Below, in pieces: positions 25,141-33,499 of a DNA stretch of 64,000 nt. Within the stretch, counting starts at the first letter, position 1. Every line of letters starts with the position of its first letter. A model generated the notes under the pieces. The model did no database searches and had not been told where the DNA came from. It saw only the letters and a program-made list of their open reading frames with translations. Both the position numbers and the translations under genes were made by a program. Location of the stretch: contig NZ_JBBELO010000033.1 of NCBI RefSeq assembly GCF_037404875.1, positions 124,001 through 188,000 of the forward strand, in the 5' to 3' direction. The DNA is from Orlajensenia sp037404875 (GTDB lineage: Bacteria; Actinomycetota; Actinomycetes; Actinomycetales; Microbacteriaceae).

Positions 25141-28100
25141 GTGACCCAGACGACGACAGAGACCGACCTCGCTCCCGAGGTGATCGCCCTCGTGCATCGC
25201 TGGCTCGCCGCCAGCGCCGACGCGCCGTCGGATCCCTCGGCCGAGCGACTGGCCGGCGTGCTCAAAGACCCGAACGGACTCGAGTTCACCGTCGGCTTCG
25301 TCGATGGCGTCATGCGCCCCGAAGATCTCATGGTGGCCGGCCTGAACCTCGCCAAGGTCGCGAAGAAGGCCCCGCGATTCCTGCCGTGGCCGATGCGCGC
25401 GGCGATCTGGCTCGGCGGCGTTCTCGGTCCGGTCATCCCGTGGGTCGTCATCCCGGTGGCGCGCCGGGTGCTGCGGCGCATGGTGGGGCACCTCGTGGTG
25501 GATGCCACCCCTGAGAAGCTCGGCCCGATCATCGCCGGCCTGCGCGCATCCGGCAACCGGCTGAACCTCAACCTGCTGGGCGAAGCGGTGCTCGGCGAGA
25601 AGGAGGCGGCCCGCCGGCTCGCCGGAACCCGGGAGCTGCTCGCCCGCGACGACGTGGACTACGTCTCGATCAAGGTCTCGAGCGTCGTGAGCCAGCTCTC
25701 CATGTGGTCCTTCGACGAGGCCGTCGAGAAGGTCGTCGAGACGCTTCTGCCGCTCTACGAGCTCGCCGCGCGCTCGAGCGCCGCCGGCAAGCCGAAGTTC
25801 ATCAACCTCGACATGGAGGAGTACCGCGACCTCGATCTCACGATCGCCGTGTTCACGCGCATCCTCGCCACTCCCAGCCTGCGCGATCTCGAGGCCGGCA
25901 TCGTGCTGCAGGCCTACCTGCCCGACGCCCTCGGGGCGCTGCAGAACCTCACCGACTGGTCGCGGCACCGCCGGGCGGCGGGCGGCGCGCCGATCAAGGT
26001 GCGGGTCGTGAAGGGCGCCAACCTCGCGATGGAGCAGGTCGACGCCGTCATGCACGACTGGCCGCTCGCGACCTACGACAGCAAGCAGGACACCGACACC
26101 AACTACAAGCGCGTGCTCAACTGGGCGTTCACGCCCGAGAACACGGATGCAGTGAAGATCGGCGTCGCCGGGCACAACCTCTTCGACGTCGCCTACGCCC
26201 GCCTGCTCGCCGAGCGGCGCGGAGTCAGCGACCGGGTCGACTTCGAGATGCTGCTCGGCATGGCGACCGGCCAGGCCGAGGCCGTGCGCGCCGATGTCGG
26301 GCAGCTGCTGCTCTACACGCCCGTCGTGAACCCCGCCGAGTTCGACGTGGCCATCGCGTACCTCATCCGACGGCTCGAGGAGAACGCCTCGACCGAGAAC
26401 TTCATGTCGGCCGTCTTCGAGCTCACCTCGGATGCAGGCCTCCTGCAGCGCGAGACCGACCGGTTCCTGGCCTCGCTGGCCAACCTCGACCTCACGGTTC
26501 CGCGCCCCAACCGCACGCAGGACCGCTCGCAGGTCACCCAGCTCGAGAGCATCACGCATCCGCGCGCCGACGACCCCGGCGAGACCCAGCCGGAGCTGAC
26601 GGCGGCCCTCCTCGGCCTCAGCCGCGGATCGCGCGGGGTGGACTCCTTCTCCAATGCGGCGGACACCGACCCCTCACTGGCCGCCAACCGCGCCTGGGGC
26701 CGACGCATCCTCGCGCGGGTCGCGGCCTCGACGCTCGGTGAGGACTCTATCGCCGCGGCGCGAGTGACGGATGCCGGTGCGCTCGACGGGCTCGTCGCAT
26801 CCGTCGCGTCGGCCGGAAAGGCGTGGGGCGAGCGCCCCGGCGCCGAGCGCGCCGCCGTGCTGCACCGCGCCGGCCTCGCCCTGGCGGCGAACCGCGACCG
26901 CCTCATCGAGGTCGCCGCATCCGAGACGGGGAAGACCATCGGCGAAGCCGACCCCGAGGTCAGCGAGGCCATCGACTTCGCGCACTACTACGCCGAACGG
27001 GCGCGCGAACTCGACACCGTGCAGGGCGCACGCTTCGTGCCCTCGCAGCTGACCGTCGTCACCCCGCCGTGGAACTTCCCCCTCGCCATCCCCGCCGGCG
27101 GTGTCCTCGCGGCGCTCGCGGCCGGGTCCGGCGTCATCATCAAGCCGGCGCCGCAGGCCCGCCGCTGCGGCGCGGTTCTGGTCGAGGCCCTGTGGGAGGC
27201 GGGGGTTCCGCGCGACGTGCTCGCCCTCGCCGACATCGAGGAGGGCGAGTTGGGGGAGCGGCTCATCGCGCATCCCTCGGTCGACCGGGTGATCCTCACC
27301 GGCAGCTACGAGACCGCCAAGCTGTTCCGGTCCTTCCGTCGTGACCTGCCCCTGCTCGCGGAGACGAGCGGCAAGAACGCCATCATCGTCACGCCGAGCG
27401 CCGACCTCGACCTCGCCGCCTCCGACGTGGTCAAGAGCGCCTTCGGCCACGCCGGCCAGAAGTGCTCGGCCGCGAGCCTCGTCATCCTCGTGGGTTCCGT
27501 CGCGCGCTCGGAGCGGTTCATCGGCCAGCTCGTGGATGCCGCACGGTCGATGCGCGTCGGCTACCCCGATGACCCGGCCAGCCAGGTCGGCCCGATCATC
27601 GAGCCGGCGAGCGGAAAGCTGCTGTGGGCGCTGACCGAGCTCGGCATCGGCGAGAAGTGGCTCGTGAAGCCCACGCAGCTGGACGCTGCGGGCCGACTGT
27701 GGTCGCCCGGCATCCGCACCGGGGTCGCGCCCGGCTCCTACTTCCACCTCACCGAGTTCTTCGGGCCGGTGCTCGGCGTCATGCGGGCGAGCAACCTCGA
27801 GGAGGCGATCCGCTTCCAGAACGCCGTGGACTACGGCCTGACCGCCGGACTGCACTCGCTCGACCCCGAGGAGCTCGCGCTCTGGCTCGACACCGTCGAG
27901 GCGGGCAACCTCTACGTCAACCGCGGCATCACCGGCGCCATCGTGCGGCGCCAGCCCTTCGGAGGCTGGAAGCGGTCGTCGGTGGGAGCGGGTACCAAGG
28001 CCGGTGGCCCCAACTACCTCTTCGGACTCGGCGATTGGAAGCCCGGCCGAGACGAGGCGTCCAAGACGCTGCACCTGCGCGGCCTGGAGCGGCGGGTGAC

Positions 28101-28668
28101 CCACCTCATCGAGGCGTCCCAGCCCTCGCTCTCCTACGAGGAGTTCGACGTGCTGCGCCGCGGCGCCCTCTCGGATGCGCTCGCCTGGCGCGACGAGTTC
28201 GGCATCGCGAAAGACGTCTCCCGCCTCGGACTCGAGCGCAACGTCTTCCGCTACCGGGCCGTGCCCGTCGCCGTGCGCGTTGCCGAGGGCGGCACCCTCG
28301 TCGAGGCGCTCCGGGTGATCGTCGCGGGCGTTCTCGCCAAGGCGCCGTTCACGGTGTCGTCGGCGACGGCACTTCCGGCTGCGGTGCGCCGGCTGCTCGC
28401 CGAGCGCGACATTCCGCTGAAGGTCGAGACGGATGCCGCGTGGCTGGCCGCGATCGGCAAGCGGCCGCCGGAGCGCATCCGCCTCATCGGCGGGAAGGCG
28501 ACCGATGTGACGGCCGCGACGGACGGCATCCCCGACGTCGCGGTGTACGCGCACGAGGTCACGCAGTCGGGCCGGGTGGAGCTGCTGCCGTTCCTGCACG
28601 AGCAGGCCATCTCGATCACGAACCACCGCTTCGGCAACCCGACGACGCTGAGCGACGACGTGCTCTGA
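25141..28668 (+). CDS. putA: bifunctional proline dehydrogenase / L-glutamate gamma-semialdehyde dehydrogenase
   Basis: A 1175-residue PutA that oxidises proline to pyrroline-5-carboxylate (FAD) and then to glutamate (NAD). The proline dehydrogenase barrel spans about residues 60-440 (YVSIKVSSVVSQL, NLDMEEYRDLDLT, VRVVKGANLAMEQ). The aldehyde dehydrogenase spans about 530-990, with TPPWNFPLAIPAGGV, catalytic Glu741 (AETSGKN) and Cys775 (GQKCSAASL). A C-terminal region of about 180 residues follows. The N-terminal ribbon-helix-helix DNA-binding domain of enterobacterial PutA is absent, so control probably falls to the divergent LysR. GTG start. Confidence 0.93.
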   Translation: MTQTTTETDLAPEVIALVHRWLAASADAPSDPSAERLAGVLKDPNGLEFTVGFVDGVMRPEDLMVAGLNLAKVAKKAPRFLPWPMRAAIWLGGVLGPVIPWVVIPVARRVLRRMVGHLVVDATPEKLGPIIAGLRASGNRLNLNLLGEAVLGEKEAARRLAGTRELLARDDVDYVSIKVSSVVSQLSMWSFDEAVEKVVETLLPLYELAARSSAAGKPKFINLDMEEYRDLDLTIAVFTRILATPSLRDLEAGIVLQAYLPDALGALQNLTDWSRHRRAAGGAPIKVRVVKGANLAMEQVDAVMHDWPLATYDSKQDTDTNYKRVLNWAFTPENTDAVKIGVAGHNLFDVAYARLLAERRGVSDRVDFEMLLGMATGQAEAVRADVGQLLLYTPVVNPAEFDVAIAYLIRRLEENASTENFMSAVFELTSDAGLLQRETDRFLASLANLDLTVPRPNRTQDRSQVTQLESITHPRADDPGETQPELTAALLGLSRGSRGVDSFSNAADTDPSLAANRAWGRRILARVAASTLGEDSIAAARVTDAGALDGLVASVASAGKAWGERPGAERAAVLHRAGLALAANRDRLIEVAASETGKTIGEADPEVSEAIDFAHYYAERARELDTVQGARFVPSQLTVVTPPWNFPLAIPAGGVLAALAAGSGVIIKPAPQARRCGAVLVEALWEAGVPRDVLALADIEEGELGERLIAHPSVDRVILTGSYETAKLFRSFRRDLPLLAETSGKNAIIVTPSADLDLAASDVVKSAFGHAGQKCSAASLVILVGSVARSERFIGQLVDAARSMRVGYPDDPASQVGPIIEPASGKLLWALTELGIGEKWLVKPTQLDAAGRLWSPGIRTGVAPGSYFHLTEFFGPVLGVMRASNLEEAIRFQNAVDYGLTAGLHSLDPEELALWLDTVEAGNLYVNRGITGAIVRRQPFGGWKRSSVGAGTKAGGPNYLFGLGDWKPGRDEASKTLHLRGLERRVTHLIEASQPSLSYEEFDVLRRGALSDALAWRDEFGIAKDVSRLGLERNVFRYRAVPVAVRVAEGGTLVEALRVIVAGVLAKAPFTVSSATALPAAVRRLLAERDIPLKVETDAAWLAAIGKRPPERIRLIGGKATDVTAATDGIPDVAVYAHEVTQSGRVELLPFLHEQAISITNHRFGNPTTLSDDVL

Positions 28669-28680
28669 GGGCCGCGGGCC

Positions 28681-28726
28681 GACCTGCTTCAGGGCGGACC
28701 TGCTGCAGGGCGCCTACTTCAGGGCC
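28681..28726. repeat. 16-bp tandem repeat overlapping the end of the GntR gene
   Basis: GACCTGCTTCAGGGCG (28681-28696) is followed at once by GACCTGCTGCAGGGCG (28697-28712), and a shortened third copy CCTACTTCAGGGCC (28713-28726) includes the reverse-complement stop codon of the GntR gene. The block lies between the convergent putA and GntR genes. Confidence 0.7.
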
Positions 28727-29064
28727 GCCCTCACGAGCTCGAGGGCCTCGGCGGCATCCAGGCGCAGACGGCGGATGGTCGCGGCGTACGCGACAGCCGC
28801 CTGCTGTGCCTGGCGATGGGAGGGGTCGCCGCTCGCCGACACGAAGGAGCCGTTGCGGCCCCGCGTCTCGATCACCTCGTCCTCCTCGAGCGCCCGGTAC
28901 GCCTTCGCCACGGTGTTCGTCGCCAGCCCGAGTTCGGCGGCGAGGGCGCGTACCGTGGGCATCCGCGTGCCGGCGGTGAGTTCGCCCGAATGCACCGCGT
29001 CGACGACCTGGCGGCGCAGTTGCTCGAAGGGCGCCTCGGCGCCCTCGACGATCGAGAACTTCAC
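28714..29064 (-). CDS. GntR family regulator, YtrA-like
   Basis: A 116-residue regulator made almost only of the GntR winged helix (residues 8-75: PFEQLRRQVVDAVHSGEL, GTRMPTVRALAAELGLATNTVAKAYRALEEDEVIETRGRNG in part) plus a short helical tail. This size fits the YtrA subfamily, which often controls ABC exporters. It follows the Lrp/AsnC gene by 23 bases on the same strand and probably shares its transcript. GTG start. Target unknown. Confidence 0.82.
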   Translation of the reverse strand: MKFSIVEGAEAPFEQLRRQVVDAVHSGELTAGTRMPTVRALAAELGLATNTVAKAYRALEEDEVIETRGRNGSFVSASGDPSHRQAQQAAVAYAATIRRLRLDAAEALELVRAALK

Positions 29065-29087
29065 GAGAGCCGGTTCACGCGCGGCGC

Positions 29088-29528
29088 TCAGTCCTCGACG
29101 GCGCGCTGGATGAGCCGGGTGAGCACGATGGCACTCCGGGTGTGATCCACGTTCGGGGCGAGGCGTACCTTCTCGAGTGCGGCTTCCAGGCTCGTGATGT
29201 CGCGCGAGCGCATCTGCACGATCGCATCGGCGCTACCCGTGACCGTGCCGGCGTAGACCACCTCGGGAACGGAGGAGAGGATGCGCTGCAGTTCGTCGGG
29301 CGAAACGGTTCCGCGGCAGAACACCTCGACCCACGCCTCGGTCGTCGTGCCGTCGACGGTGGGGTCGACATGGATGGTGAAGCCGCGGATGACGCCGTCG
29401 CCGACGAGGCGATCCACTCGCCGCTTCACCGCGGACGCCGAGAGCCCCACGACCGAGCCGATGTCGCCGTAGCCGGTGCGCGCGTTCTGGCGCAACTGAT
29501 CGAGGATGCTCCGGTCGATGTTGTCCAT
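29088..29528 (-). CDS. Lrp/AsnC family transcriptional regulator
   Basis: A 146-residue regulator with an AsnC-type helix-turn-helix at residues 1-60 (IDRSILDQLRQNARTGYGDIG, LSASAVKRRVDRLV) and a RAM ligand-binding domain at about 65-140. It is divergent from the amidinotransferase/rocD pair, an arrangement also known in mycobacteria, so it is the likely arginine- or ornithine-responsive regulator of that pair (inference). TAGACT (29535-29540) lies six bases before the ATG. Confidence 0.88.
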   Translation of the reverse strand: MDNIDRSILDQLRQNARTGYGDIGSVVGLSASAVKRRVDRLVGDGVIRGFTIHVDPTVDGTTTEAWVEVFCRGTVSPDELQRILSSVPEVVYAGTVTGSADAIVQMRSRDITSLEAALEKVRLAPNVDHTRSAIVLTRLIQRAVED

Positions 29529-29534
29529 GCCCGA

Positions 29535-29540
29535 AGTCTA
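29535..29540 (-). promoter_or_regulatory. leaderless -10 element (TAGACT) of the Lrp/AsnC gene
   Basis: TAGACT on the minus strand ends six bases before the ATG at 29528; no ribosome site is present. The rest of the 193-base divergent region shows no clear operator. Confidence 0.55.
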
Positions 29541-29721
29541 GGCGGCTTCGTTGCGTGAGCGCACGTACATACGCATGAATCTCGCGCCCAGCGGCAGCAC
29601 ATGCCGCCATCCTGCGTGTGACACTGGGTACGGCGTCGGGCGAGCCTCCAGCGGGTGAGCCGGTTCACGAGAACGACCTGGTCCGCCACTTCTCGCATCC
29701 TCGATCCGCAAGGAGACGGCC

Positions 29722-30570
29722 ATGACCGACACGCTCACGACCCCTGTGCAACCCTCGCGCACGCCTCTTCACCGCTCCGTGCTGATGTGCCGCCCCGAGC
29801 ACTTCACGGTGGTCTACCGCATCAACCCGTGGATGGACCCCGCGCTGCCGACCGACACGGCGAACGCCCTCGACCAGTGGACGACGCTCTACGAGACCTA
29901 TCTCGGCCTCGGCTACGACGTCGAGCTGATCGACCCGATCGCCGGCCTGCCCGACATGGTCTACGCGGCCAACGGCGGCATGGTCATCGACGGCATCGCA
30001 TACGGGGCCTCGTTCACGCATCCGGAACGCCAGCCCGAGGGGCCCGCCTACATGCGCTGGTTCGCCGAGAACGGGCTGCGCGTTCACGAGCCGCGGCACA
30101 TCAATGAGGGCGAGGGCGACTTCCTGCTCGTCGGCGACACCATCCTCGCCGGCACGGGCTTCCGCAGCGACGCCGCGAGCCACGCCGAGCTCGGTGAGGT
30201 CTTCGGCCAGGACGTCATCAGCCTGCGGCTCGTCGACCCCAGCTTCTACCACCTCGACACCGCGCTCGCCGTGCTCGACAGCCGCGCCGGCCAGGAGCAC
30301 GTCGCCTACCTGCCGGGGGCATTCGACGAAGCCTCGCGCGCCATCCTGGAGCAGCGCTATCCCGACGCGATCCTCGTGAACGATGAGGATGCCGCCGTGC
30401 TCGGACTCAACTCGTTCAGCGACGGCTACAACGTGGTCATCGCCAAGCGCGCCCTCGACTTCGAACGCCAGTTGCGCGAGCACGGGTACAACCCCATCGG
30501 CGTCGACCTGTCCGAGCTGCTGCTCGGCGGCGGCGGCGTGAAGTGCTGCACGCTGGAGCTGCGCCGATGA
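29722..30570 (+). CDS. amidinotransferase-fold hydrolase (dimethylargininase / arginine-degrading)
   Basis: A 282-residue guanidino-group-modifying enzyme. Fold landmarks are VLMCRPEHFTV near residue 20, PDMVYAANGGMV near residue 76, NEGEGDFLLVG near residue 129, DPSFYHLDTALAVL near residue 173 with the catalytic His, and the C-terminal GGGGVKCCTLELRR with the catalytic Cys at 275 or 276. Such proteins are usually called dimethylargininases. Coupling to ornithine aminotransferase (stop/start ATGA overlap) suggests instead a route from arginine to ornithine or citrulline. AAGGAG precedes the ATG. Exact reaction uncertain. Confidence 0.83.
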   Translation: MTDTLTTPVQPSRTPLHRSVLMCRPEHFTVVYRINPWMDPALPTDTANALDQWTTLYETYLGLGYDVELIDPIAGLPDMVYAANGGMVIDGIAYGASFTHPERQPEGPAYMRWFAENGLRVHEPRHINEGEGDFLLVGDTILAGTGFRSDAASHAELGEVFGQDVISLRLVDPSFYHLDTALAVLDSRAGQEHVAYLPGAFDEASRAILEQRYPDAILVNDEDAAVLGLNSFSDGYNVVIAKRALDFERQLREHGYNPIGVDLSELLLGGGGVKCCTLELRR

Positions 30571-31814
30571 GCCTGCACATGAGCCCCACGACCGCGGTGA
30601 GCCCGGCCACCGCGGCGCTCATCCGCGAGGAGGAGCAGCACTCGGCGCACACCTACCACCCGCTTCCCGTGGTCGTCGCCTCCGGTGATGGCGCATGGGT
30701 GACGGATGTGGACGGCCGTCGCTACCTGGACTGCCTCGCCGCGTACTCGGCCGTCAACTTCGGCCATGGCAACCCCGTGCTGCTCGAGGCGGCGCGCGCG
30801 CAACTCGGCCGCATCACCCTGACCAGCAGGGCCTTCCACAACGACCAGCTCGCTCCGTTCGTGGCCGAACTGGCCGCCTTCTGCGGCAAGGACATGGTGC
30901 TGCCCATGAACACGGGCGCCGAGGCCGTGGAGTCGGCTCTCAAGGTCGCCCGTGCCTGGGGCTACCGCGTCAAGGGCGTCGCGCGCGATCGGGCGAACAT
31001 CATCGTCATGGCGGGCAACTTCCACGGTCGAACGACCACGATCATCTCCTTCAGCGACGACGCCGACGCGCGCGCCGACTTCGGGCCGTACACGCCCGGC
31101 TTCCGCACGGTGCCGTACGGCGATGCCGCCGGCGTCGAGGCGGCGATCGACGAGAACACGGTCGCCGTGCTGGTCGAACCGATCCAGGGTGAGGCCGGCA
31201 TCGTCGTGCCGCCCGCCGATTTCCTGCCCGCCGTGCGCGCCATCACGCGGCAGCGCAACGTGCTGATGATCGCCGACGAGATCCAGTCCGGGCTCGGCCG
31301 CACCGGAGCGCGTTTCGCATGCGATCTGGTCGACGTGGTTCCCGACCTGTACCTGCTCGGCAAGGCCCTCGGCGGCGGAATCGTGCCGGTCTCAGCCGTG
31401 GTCGGCGACAGCGACGTGCTCGGCGTTCTGGAGCCGGGCCAGCATGGCTCGACCTTCGGCGGAAACCCGCTCGCGGCATCCGTCGGCCGGGCGGTCGTTC
31501 GGATGCTGTCCACCGGCGAGATGCAGGAGCGGGCGCGCGTGCTCGGTGCGCACCTGCACGAGCGTCTGCAGGGTCTCGTCGGACGAGGCGTGCTCACCGT
31601 GCGGGGCGCCGGACTCTGGGTGGGCATCGACATCGATCCCGCGCTCGCCTCGGGTCGTGCGGTCTGCGAGGCGCTCATGGAGCGCGGGGTGCTCGCCAAG
31701 GACACGCACGGGTCGACCATCCGGCTGGCCCCGCCGATCGTCGTCTCCCAGGACGACCTGGACTGGGCCGTCGACCAGCTCGAGGCCGTGCTCGCCGACC
31801 TGACGGCCGCGTAA
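30567..31814 (+). CDS. rocD: ornithine--oxo-acid aminotransferase RocD
   Basis: A 415-residue class-III PLP aminotransferase that turns ornithine and 2-oxoglutarate into glutamate semialdehyde and glutamate. The PLP lysine is Lys266 (LLGKALGGG), the cofactor aspartate sits in MIADEIQSGLGRTG, and MNTGAEAVESALKVARAWGY is typical of RocD. The start at 30567 overlaps the previous stop (ATGA). The product, glutamate semialdehyde/pyrroline-5-carboxylate, is the substrate of the second PutA domain encoded 2 kb upstream. Confidence 0.93.
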   Translation: MSLHMSPTTAVSPATAALIREEEQHSAHTYHPLPVVVASGDGAWVTDVDGRRYLDCLAAYSAVNFGHGNPVLLEAARAQLGRITLTSRAFHNDQLAPFVAELAAFCGKDMVLPMNTGAEAVESALKVARAWGYRVKGVARDRANIIVMAGNFHGRTTTIISFSDDADARADFGPYTPGFRTVPYGDAAGVEAAIDENTVAVLVEPIQGEAGIVVPPADFLPAVRAITRQRNVLMIADEIQSGLGRTGARFACDLVDVVPDLYLLGKALGGGIVPVSAVVGDSDVLGVLEPGQHGSTFGGNPLAASVGRAVVRMLSTGEMQERARVLGAHLHERLQGLVGRGVLTVRGAGLWVGIDIDPALASGRAVCEALMERGVLAKDTHGSTIRLAPPIVVSQDDLDWAVDQLEAVLADLTAA

Positions 31815-31829
31815 CCCTTTCCCACCCTC

Positions 31830-31893
31830 CGCCGAGGTGCCACTTTTGGTGGGTTCCCGCGCGCTCGAACCCACCAAAAGTGGCAAGTCGGCG
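31830..31893. repeat. 64-bp palindromic repeat, family A copy 1
   Basis: TGCCACTTTTGGTGGGTTC (31838-31856) and GAACCCACCAAAAGTGGCA (31867-31885) are perfect 19-base complements around a 10-base loop, and outer arms CGCCGA/TCGGCG (31830-31835, 31888-31893) extend the stem. It lies between convergent rocD and the MFS gene and could end both transcripts. Related copies are at 45491, 47301 and 58789. Confidence 0.88.
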
Positions 31894-31896
31894 AGG

Positions 31897-33105
31897 TCAG
31901 GGGGTGCGGGTTCGCGTGCGCAGGCGGTCGGCCAGGAGCGTCGAGGCGATCGCGAGCACGAGGAACGCGATCGTCGAGACGAGCACGAGGGTGATGGATG
32001 CCGTCCAGCCGCCGACCGCCTCATGCACGGCGCCGAGCAACGGCGGCGCCAGAGCGGCCACGAGGTAGCCGGCCGCCTGCACGAGCGCCGACATCTGGGT
32101 GGCCTGCCGGTTCGAGCGGGCGACCCGCACGATGATGCTGAACACGACCGTGAAGCCGCCGCCCTGGGCGATGCCGCCGAGGATGGACCAGAGCAGGAAT
32201 CCGTTGGGCGCCAGCAGCATCCCGGCGGGAAGGCTCACCCAGAGCACGCCGATCACCGCGGCCGGCACCCAGCGCGGCGTGCGCGCACCCAGCAGTGGCA
32301 CGCCGAGCGCACCGATGACCGCCGAGATCTGGAAGACCGACGAGAAGGTCCCTGAGGAGACGACGTCGAGGCCCTGTTCGTCGGAGAGGATGCTCGGCAG
32401 CCAGGTCGTCATGCCGTAGTAGGAGAAGGCCTGCGCCGAGAACGCCCCAGCGAGCAGCCAGGTGATCGGGGTGCGCCAGGCGGATGCCGGCGGGTCGGTC
32501 GTGACCGAGCCGGTCTCGGGCACCTCCGGCGGCATCCGTCGCAGGTGCACGCCCCACACCACGAGAGCGAGGATCACGAGCGCCGCCCAGCTCGCGGTGG
32601 CCCAGCGCCAGCCGACGACCTCGGCGAGCGGAGCGGTGCCCAGCGTCGCGAGCATCGACCCCACGTTGAGCATGGCCGTGTAGATGCCGGTGACGAGTTG
32701 TGCGCGGTGCGGCGGAACGTCGCGGCGGATGACGACGGGGACGACGACGTTGCCGATCGTGATCGCCACCCCGATGACGACCGTGCCGGCGAGAGCCAGC
32801 GGGAAGCCGTCGGCGGAACGCAGCAGCGTGCCGGCGAACACGCCGAGCAGGGCGAACACGATCGCCCTCTCCGACCCCGTCCACCGAATGACCGCGGTCG
32901 CGATCGGCGTGGCCAGGGCGAAGCACAGCACCGGGATGCTCGTGAGCAGGCCCGCCGTCGTCGGGGTGAGTCCGAGATCGTGCTCGATCTCGCGCAGAAC
33001 CGGCGCAATCGCGATGATCGGCGTGCGCAGATTGAGGGCCACGAGCGCGATGCCGGTGACGAGGAGCCACGGGAACGCGCGGGCGGCGGTGTCCCGGGGA
33101 GTCAT
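31897..33105 (-). CDS. CynX/NimT family MFS transporter
   Basis: A 402-residue MFS permease with about twelve membrane helices. The NLRTPIIAIAPVLREIEHDLGL first loop and SALVQAAGYLVAALAPPLLG near residue 345 are typical of the CynX/NimT group (cyanate, 2-nitroimidazole). Substrate unknown. ATG 33105 is chosen because TAGACT lies seven bases upstream; a GTG two codons earlier is possible. It ends next to family A copy 1. Confidence 0.85.
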   Translation of the reverse strand: MTPRDTAARAFPWLLVTGIALVALNLRTPIIAIAPVLREIEHDLGLTPTTAGLLTSIPVLCFALATPIATAVIRWTGSERAIVFALLGVFAGTLLRSADGFPLALAGTVVIGVAITIGNVVVPVVIRRDVPPHRAQLVTGIYTAMLNVGSMLATLGTAPLAEVVGWRWATASWAALVILALVVWGVHLRRMPPEVPETGSVTTDPPASAWRTPITWLLAGAFSAQAFSYYGMTTWLPSILSDEQGLDVVSSGTFSSVFQISAVIGALGVPLLGARTPRWVPAAVIGVLWVSLPAGMLLAPNGFLLWSILGGIAQGGGFTVVFSIIVRVARSNRQATQMSALVQAAGYLVAALAPPLLGAVHEAVGGWTASITLVLVSTIAFLVLAIASTLLADRLRTRTRTP

Positions 33106-33112
33106 CCCCACG

Positions 33113-33118
33113 AGTCTA
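33113..33118 (-). promoter_or_regulatory. leaderless -10 element (TAGACT) of the MFS gene
   Basis: TAGACT on the minus strand ends seven bases before the ATG at 33105. The repeat array begins 19 bases further upstream, where a -35 element would lie. Confidence 0.5.
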
Positions 33119-33317
33119 CGGGCCGGTCTCTCGCCTGAGCCCGCAGTTCCGGTGGGTGCCGAATGCCGAGCCCGCAGTTCCGGTGGGTGCCGGACTGCGA
33201 GTCCGCAGCTTGGGCGAGTGCCGAACTCCGAGTCCGCAGTTTCTGTGGGTGTGCACCCACTGCGACCAACAGATTCTGCGGGTTCGCCAATCCTGCAGAT
33301 GACGTGGGTTCATCGAT

Positions 33318-33376
33318 CCCGCAGTTTCGGTGGGTGATGAGCCGCCGCGACCCGCAGGTTTTGCGGGTTCGCCGAT
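33318..33376. repeat. 59-bp higher-order unit inside the array, copy 1
   Basis: This 59-base stretch, one unit of each kind joined by GATGAGCCGCCGCGA, recurs at 33441-33499 with only two differences (GTTT against ATTC). It indicates recent duplication of a two-unit block within the array. Confidence 0.85.
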
Positions 33377-33440
33377 TCCGCAGATTGTGTCGGTGCTGCG
33401 TGCGTCGATCCCGCAGATCTGGTGGGTGCCTAACGCCGAG

Positions 33441-33499
33441 CCCGCAGTTTCGGTGGGTGATGAGCCGCCGCGACCCGCAGATTCTGCGGGTTCGCCGAT
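33441..33499. repeat. 59-bp higher-order unit inside the array, copy 2
   Basis: Second copy of the block at 33318-33376, in the same orientation, 123 bases downstream, 57 of 59 bases identical by eye. Confidence 0.85.

Noticed and set aside
29722..30570. Calling the amidinotransferase-fold gene arginine deiminase (arcA)
   Set aside because: At 282 residues it is much shorter than arginine deiminases (about 400), and there are no arcB or arcC genes next to it.
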